A stretch of DNA of 20,015 bases from a virus: the IMG/VR virus record IMGVR_UViG_3300006921_000227, positions 1 through 20,015 of that record; one strand, 5' to 3'. Below, piece by piece: positions 15,750-20,015 of the stretch; the stretch's first letter is position 1, and every line of letters starts with the position of its first letter. The notes beneath the pieces were generated by a model. It was not told the origin of the DNA. It made no database searches and saw nothing but the letters and a program-made list of their open reading frames with translations. A program made the position numbers and the translations under genes.

Positions 15750-18176
15750 TTATCTAGGTCCAAATTGACCTAAACTTATACCACCTAACGAATCGTTACC
15801 TCTAGACTCAAAGTTTCTAGACGCGCCGCCTGTTTGTCTTTGTTCTAAAAGTTCTGATTGTTGAGATGCTTGCTTTGCCGTTCTTTTGTCTTTTCTATCT
15901 TCAGTTGTTTCGGCTACTACTTTTTTACCAGCAACCTCAGTTTGTTTTAATTGCATGTTAAAATCAAACTCTAACCTCATTAATTTTTCTTTAATAGCAG
16001 CTTCTTGAGCTAGTATTTGAGATTTACCATCTGTTTTAATAGATTCAAGTTTGATTTCGTTTTCAATCTGAGCTTTACCTTTATCAATTTCAGCTCTAGC
16101 TTGAGCAGCCGCTGCTTTTTCTTGCGATTCACCTTGAGCTTTAGTTTGTTCTAATTGATTAGCCTGGTCAGCTACCATCTTTTTCTTCCTTCTAACCTTT
16201 AATACTTGATTTGCTAATCTTATATTCTTAATGTTTCTTAAATCAATAGCATCCTCAAGATCAATAGAACCTTGTTGTATCGCTTGTTGTACGTTGTTTT
16301 CTAATAATTGTTTTTCTTCTTCGTCAGGTTCTAATTCTAAGAATATACCAAAGTCATACAAATGTAAGTTAGACATTTCTTCTAACGTAGCGACATTATG
16401 AGCACCTATAGCTTCTATAAAAGCATTTTTAGTAGGAGAATATTCTATAACATCAGATATCCTTAAAGCTAATTGTTCTGCGACTTCAGCTGTTAAAAAC
16501 ATACCACTATTTAATATATGTCTTGTAGCTGTATTAGAATTTGCCGCTGCCATTTTTTGCACACCAACTAAAGATCTTTCTGCTGGTGTAGAACCATCGG
16601 TGGCTTCATTTAACCCGGTTACATCACGTATCATTTGTAAATAATAGTTATACGTTTGTATTAAAGCTTGCATTTTTTGCCCAGATGCTCCACTATTGTT
16701 TATTTCTTGAATAGGTATTTTACCTTGATTTGGATCACCATCCATAGTCATCGATCTACCAACAATACTACCAGTTTGGAAGAACATGTTTAAAGCCTCT
16801 TGTGGATTATAATTCGTTCCATTACCTAAGTCAACCTCTGCTAAACCGTCTATGTCTAAGAAAACACCATCAGGAACCATGCGAGATAGTACTTGTTGTA
16901 ATTTCAAATGTGTTATTTGAATCATATCAGCAAACTTAGTTATACGGTTTACTAATGAATCAATTCTACCTTCATACATACGTGGAGCTACAATAGCGTA
17001 ATTCATTTTTACTTTCGTGTAATCACTCTTTTCACGCATTGTATTTTTAGCTCTTTCCCATTTTATTAGTTTATCTGTTCCTAAAACTAATACCCCTTCG
17101 TATAAACACTCTACAGATTTTGATAGTTTTTCATAAGTACCCTCTAAACTTTTTGGAGGATTGAAACTATCATCTTTTTTTATAGCTTTTTCTCCACCCA
17201 TAGAATTTTCTTTAATTTTAAAAACCTCATTCATGTAGGTTTTATAATTAAAATAAAGAACATCTACTTTGTTATTATCGGATTCAGCTGGTCTAGACTT
17301 ACCATAATAATTTGAAAAAGTACCACTACTGCTTTTAGCTACCTCTTCTAATTCTTTTTCATTTAAGTATGGGAATTGTTTTTTAAGTTCGTTTATTGGT
17401 ATAGATTTAATTTCTCCAACATAATATATGTCATCAAAATAAGGAGAGTCTGTGTAAGAGTACACTAGATTAGCTGGATCAACATAATCTATAGTAACAC
17501 CCTCGGAAGTATTAAAACCTGTTTTAACAGCTCCTATACCACAAACAGTTATATCGTGATAAAACCTTCTTTTTATAAGATTGTAATTATTTCCACGCAT
17601 TAACATATTTATAGCTTGTTCTTCTGCTATTTCTACTTGTTGCTTATAGTTCAACTGCATATGAAGTTTAAATTCTTCATCTGTTGTTGGTAATGGTTTT
17701 TGACCTGATTCTCTACTAGAAACACCTAATTGCTCTTCGCAGAAAGTGAAAAACTCATCTAACTTCATGTCTTTTTCTATCTTCTGCATGTACTCAGTTC
17801 GTTTAACCACACCAAAAGGATCTTGTGAAAAAGCTTTTATTTCGTATAATCTTTCTGCAATACCATTTACAACTATATCAACAAACTTAGGTACTATTGG
17901 AACTGGCGTCCAGTCTAAATTTAAATAGGACAAATCACCGTTTATAGATAACTCATCCTTATATTTCTGCACGGATTGCTCACCTCTAGCATATAATCTT
18001 AGTCTATGAAACTTAGATATATTACCTCTAAATCTACTATTGTCTCCGCCATAAGACTTAGAAAACCATTCATGCTGAATTGCCTTAGCTACTCTTAATC
18101 CATAATCGTAACTCATCTTTTCCAAATCGCTAACGACTTGACTAGGAAAATGTCTATTTATCACTGATTCAGCCAT
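15750..18176 (-). CDS. Portal protein
   Basis: 808 residues; ATG at 18174-18176, two bases after the terminase stop, TAA stop 27 bases before the scaffold start. It would form the dodecameric ring at one head vertex through which DNA enters and to which the tail attaches. N-terminal part: RLRLYARGEQSVQKYKDELS (59-78), YLNLDWTPVPIVPKFVDIVV (84-103). Residues ~490-530 carry the long stem/crown helix region (QKMQALIQTYNYYLQMIRDV, TGLNEATDG), then RSLVGVQKMAAANSNTATRH, typical of portals in this uncultured marine phage group as I recall it. Residues ~650-775 form a long charged Gln/Ala/Glu/Lys-rich coiled coil, ending in a Gly/Ser/Arg-rich tail (GNDSLGGISLGQFGPR). The length is large for a portal but close to crAss-like and P22-like ones. 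Position after the large terminase and before scaffold and capsid is decisive. Confidence 0.9.
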   Translation of the reverse strand: MAESVINRHFPSQVVSDLEKMSYDYGLRVAKAIQHEWFSKSYGGDNSRFRGNISKFHRLRLYARGEQSVQKYKDELSINGDLSYLNLDWTPVPIVPKFVDIVVNGIAERLYEIKAFSQDPFGVVKRTEYMQKIEKDMKLDEFFTFCEEQLGVSSRESGQKPLPTTDEEFKLHMQLNYKQQVEIAEEQAINMLMRGNNYNLIKRRFYHDITVCGIGAVKTGFNTSEGVTIDYVDPANLVYSYTDSPYFDDIYYVGEIKSIPINELKKQFPYLNEKELEEVAKSSSGTFSNYYGKSRPAESDNNKVDVLYFNYKTYMNEVFKIKENSMGGEKAIKKDDSFNPPKSLEGTYEKLSKSVECLYEGVLVLGTDKLIKWERAKNTMREKSDYTKVKMNYAIVAPRMYEGRIDSLVNRITKFADMIQITHLKLQQVLSRMVPDGVFLDIDGLAEVDLGNGTNYNPQEALNMFFQTGSIVGRSMTMDGDPNQGKIPIQEINNSGASGQKMQALIQTYNYYLQMIRDVTGLNEATDGSTPAERSLVGVQKMAAANSNTATRHILNSGMFLTAEVAEQLALRISDVIEYSPTKNAFIEAIGAHNVATLEEMSNLHLYDFGIFLELEPDEEEKQLLENNVQQAIQQGSIDLEDAIDLRNIKNIRLANQVLKVRRKKKMVADQANQLEQTKAQGESQEKAAAAQARAEIDKGKAQIENEIKLESIKTDGKSQILAQEAAIKEKLMRLEFDFNMQLKQTEVAGKKVVAETTEDRKDKRTAKQASQQSELLEQRQTGGASRNFESRGNDSLGGISLGQFGPR

Positions 18177-18178
18177 AC

Positions 18179-20014
18179 TTAATTTTTAATTATTTTACTC
18201 ATATTACCTTTTTGACTATATTTAGCAAAACTAATATCTAGTGGTTCTTTTTGTATTTTAGCGTTTGGAACATATAAATGCCTATTGCAAGCCATTATAG
18301 CTAAACCAGAACTTATTGTTGCATCAAACTTTGTTCTTTTATTTATATCAAACCTACCCCAATCATTTAACGTTCTATTAAAATACATATCACCATGACT
18401 ACCATCTTGCTTCATACCTACGTTTGATTGTATATACATTTCAATAGCTGCCGCGTGTGCTTGTTTTATATCTTCACTAGAGTTTGGTATACCACCTATT
18501 TCTTTTTCTGCTACAGATAATTTGCTCCAAACTTTATCTGGTCTGTTCATACTGTAACCTCTATATCCTCTACGTCTTAAATAATATAAAAGACGAGGTT
18601 TGTTGTTCTCACATAATATAGGCATTCCATAAAAAACTAATGCCATTAAAACGTCCTCAAAAAATATCTCTGCGGTTTGAGGTCTCGCTATATATTCTAA
18701 GAAAAAATGACTAACCGGAGCTTCATCCATACTAAACTTAGTTAATCCATGTAGAGCTCCTTTCGATCCTCTTCCATCTACTGTTCCTGATATATCGTAA
18801 CTATCACAACCAAAAGCGCCTAAATGTTCGTTTGCTGGATATTTAACACCGTTTTTTAAAAATATTTTATTTTGTAAATGTGATGGTGGTACCCAACTAA
18901 TTTTAAATCTACCTTTTGGATCTGGATAAAACAAAACTTGTGTATCTTTTATTCCGTTAACCCATTGGAAATTACCAGTTGTGATTCCTAGTGTTCTAGA
19001 CATCTCCTCGTTGTAATCTATCTGCTCGTATATTTTCACTAAATTAAATATACTGTTTAATGCTTCGTCTCTAAACGCGTGTTCTGTAGTTTTAGGAAAT
19101 TGTCTATAAAACTCATTTAGCGCGTCGTGATCTTGTTTTAAACCATCAGCTTCATTTTGCCAGTGCTCTATTATTCCAACATCTATTAATTCACCGTCTG
19201 GTCCGAGTACATCATCGTCTGGACTATCAAAGACTGGATATCCGTGTTCATCAATAAAGCCTTCGTAGTTCCATTCCATTGGGATAAAAAGAGAATATAA
19301 ACCAGATTTTGTTTGTCCATTACGATTTCGCTGGGTAACGTCAGAAGCATTGTATAGTTTTTTGAAGTTATCTCCACCTTTGTCTAGGGCGTTGGAAGTT
19401 GACCCCATCATACATTTACCAACTATTCTACTACCTAATCTTAAACATGTTTTTGTAACCCTCCAGTTGTTTAATATATTATCAGGTCTTTCCCATTTAC
19501 CAGATTCATCATGAACTAGTAAAGCTAATTTTTCACCGTCATAACTATTGTCTCCAGTATTTTTCCAGTCAATAGTTGTATCTAATCCCTGTATATCTTC
19601 AAGTTGTTCGTTAGCTGTGATTTTTTTTCTTGTAAACTTACTAGCTGGTACTCTATATGCTAATTCTGTTTTAGGTCGATCCATACCATCTTGAATCGGT
19701 TTAAAGAAAAATGGATAGTTTATACTAATAGGTACAACTTTATCTGTAAACATCTTTTTAGCATCTGCACCCGTTTTAGATAACACCCCAAATCTACTAT
19801 CACTTGCAAGAGTGGCTAAATTAACTGTTTCAGCAGAACTCATAAAAGAAAAACCAGATCGACGATTTTTAAGGTAACACATCCCGTAACATCTTTTATC
19901 CGCTTTACAGGCTTCCCAAAATATATAAAACAATCTATTTGCTTCTCTAAAGTCTGGAGCACCAACATCAATTTTACTCCATTGAAGATACATATAATGT
20001 GTACCTGTTATATA
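18179..20014 (-). CDS. terL: Terminase large subunit, N-terminus cut by window edge
   Basis: ATP-driven DNA packaging motor with a nuclease domain. Open frame to the window edge: the Met at 19991-19993 is preceded in frame by YITGTHY, so it is probably internal and the true start lies outside. Counting from that Met: Walker A-like KNRRSGFS at 42-49; Walker B LALLVHDESG with D162-E163; coupling motif MGSTSN around 196-201; an RNase H-like nuclease with D397 (GAFGCDSYD), E462 (ILCENNK) and D557 (RTKFDATISSGLA). The ATPase and nuclease are joined by a linker that includes FYRQFPKTTEHAFRDEA, also typical of the family. TAA stop two bases before the portal ATG. The P-loop lacks the usual GK(S/T) lysine, as in other terminases with a displaced basic residue (R44/R45). 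No small terminase subunit is in the window. Confidence 0.95.
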   Translation of the reverse strand, partial: YITGTHYMYLQWSKIDVGAPDFREANRLFYIFWEACKADKRCYGMCYLKNRRSGFSFMSSAETVNLATLASDSRFGVLSKTGADAKKMFTDKVVPISINYPFFFKPIQDGMDRPKTELAYRVPASKFTRKKITANEQLEDIQGLDTTIDWKNTGDNSYDGEKLALLVHDESGKWERPDNILNNWRVTKTCLRLGSRIVGKCMMGSTSNALDKGGDNFKKLYNASDVTQRNRNGQTKSGLYSLFIPMEWNYEGFIDEHGYPVFDSPDDDVLGPDGELIDVGIIEHWQNEADGLKQDHDALNEFYRQFPKTTEHAFRDEALNSIFNLVKIYEQIDYNEEMSRTLGITTGNFQWVNGIKDTQVLFYPDPKGRFKISWVPPSHLQNKIFLKNGVKYPANEHLGAFGCDSYDISGTVDGRGSKGALHGLTKFSMDEAPVSHFFLEYIARPQTAEIFFEDVLMALVFYGMPILCENNKPRLLYYLRRRGYRGYSMNRPDKVWSKLSVAEKEIGGIPNSSEDIKQAHAAAIEMYIQSNVGMKQDGSHGDMYFNRTLNDWGRFDINKRTKFDATISSGLAIMACNRHLYVPNAKIQKEPLDISFAKYSQKGNMSKIIKN

Positions 20015-20015
20015 A

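Noticed and set aside
19186-19377. Minus-strand open frame of 63 codons
   Set aside because: It lies inside the terminase gene in another frame, between well-conserved motifs of the real frame.
1-20015. tRNA genes, CRISPR arrays, insertion sequences, integrase or attachment sites
   Set aside because: No direct-repeat/spacer array, transposase, recombinase or cloverleaf with a TTCGA-type arm was seen, and there is almost no non-coding space to hold them.
1-20015. Stop-codon reassignment (TAG or TGA), as in some crAss-like phages
   Set aside because: All complete genes read through at natural lengths under the standard code and all eight end in TAA, so no reassignment is needed here.

Overview
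The window is a single, almost gapless block of late (virion) genes from a tailed double-stranded DNA bacteriophage. Every supported gene lies on the minus strand, so the order of expression runs from base 20015 down to base 1. Both ends cut through a gene: the terminase lacks its N-terminus and the last gene lacks its C-terminus. There is no non-coding stretch over 300 bases; the longest gaps are 76 bases (12960-13035, holding a terminator) and 59 bases (12061-12119, holding a strong stem-loop).

Order of expression: large terminase (18179-20014, partial), portal (15750-18176), acidic scaffold-like protein (14532-15722), major capsid protein (13036-14511), terminator, conserved hypothetical protein of 279 residues (12120-12959), stem-loop, 53-residue CxC protein (11899-12060), 231-residue putative connector (11198-11893), 514-residue putative tail or connector protein (9651-11195), and a giant open frame of at least 3,215 residues (1-9647). 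The giant begins like a podovirus stabilisation/nozzle ('muzzle') protein. The terminase loads DNA through the portal into a shell built from scaffold and capsid protein. The connector proteins and the giant nozzle-like protein would then close the head and form a short tail. No sheath, tube or tape-measure gene is seen, which fits a podovirus plan.

The host is probably a marine member of Bacteroidota (Flavobacteriia-like). None of the eight visible start codons has a Shine-Dalgarno sequence. All eight have A at -3 and seven of eight have T at -1, within A/T-rich leaders. All eight complete stop codons are TAA, DNA is AT-rich, and the giant protein carries the 'GC.DP.A.NY.P.A..DDGSC' Cys-rich repeat that I associate with marine Bacteroidota surface proteins and phages. 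The gene set and order resemble crAss-like (Crassvirales-type) podoviruses and uncultured marine phages, but this rests on recall, not a search.

The most notable content is the last gene. Segments typical of the nozzle family are spread across about 2,700 residues and separated by very large insertions, one of which carries four Cys-rich repeats. The same repeat starts again at the window edge (residue 3204), and a degenerate copy may sit in the adjacent 514-residue protein.
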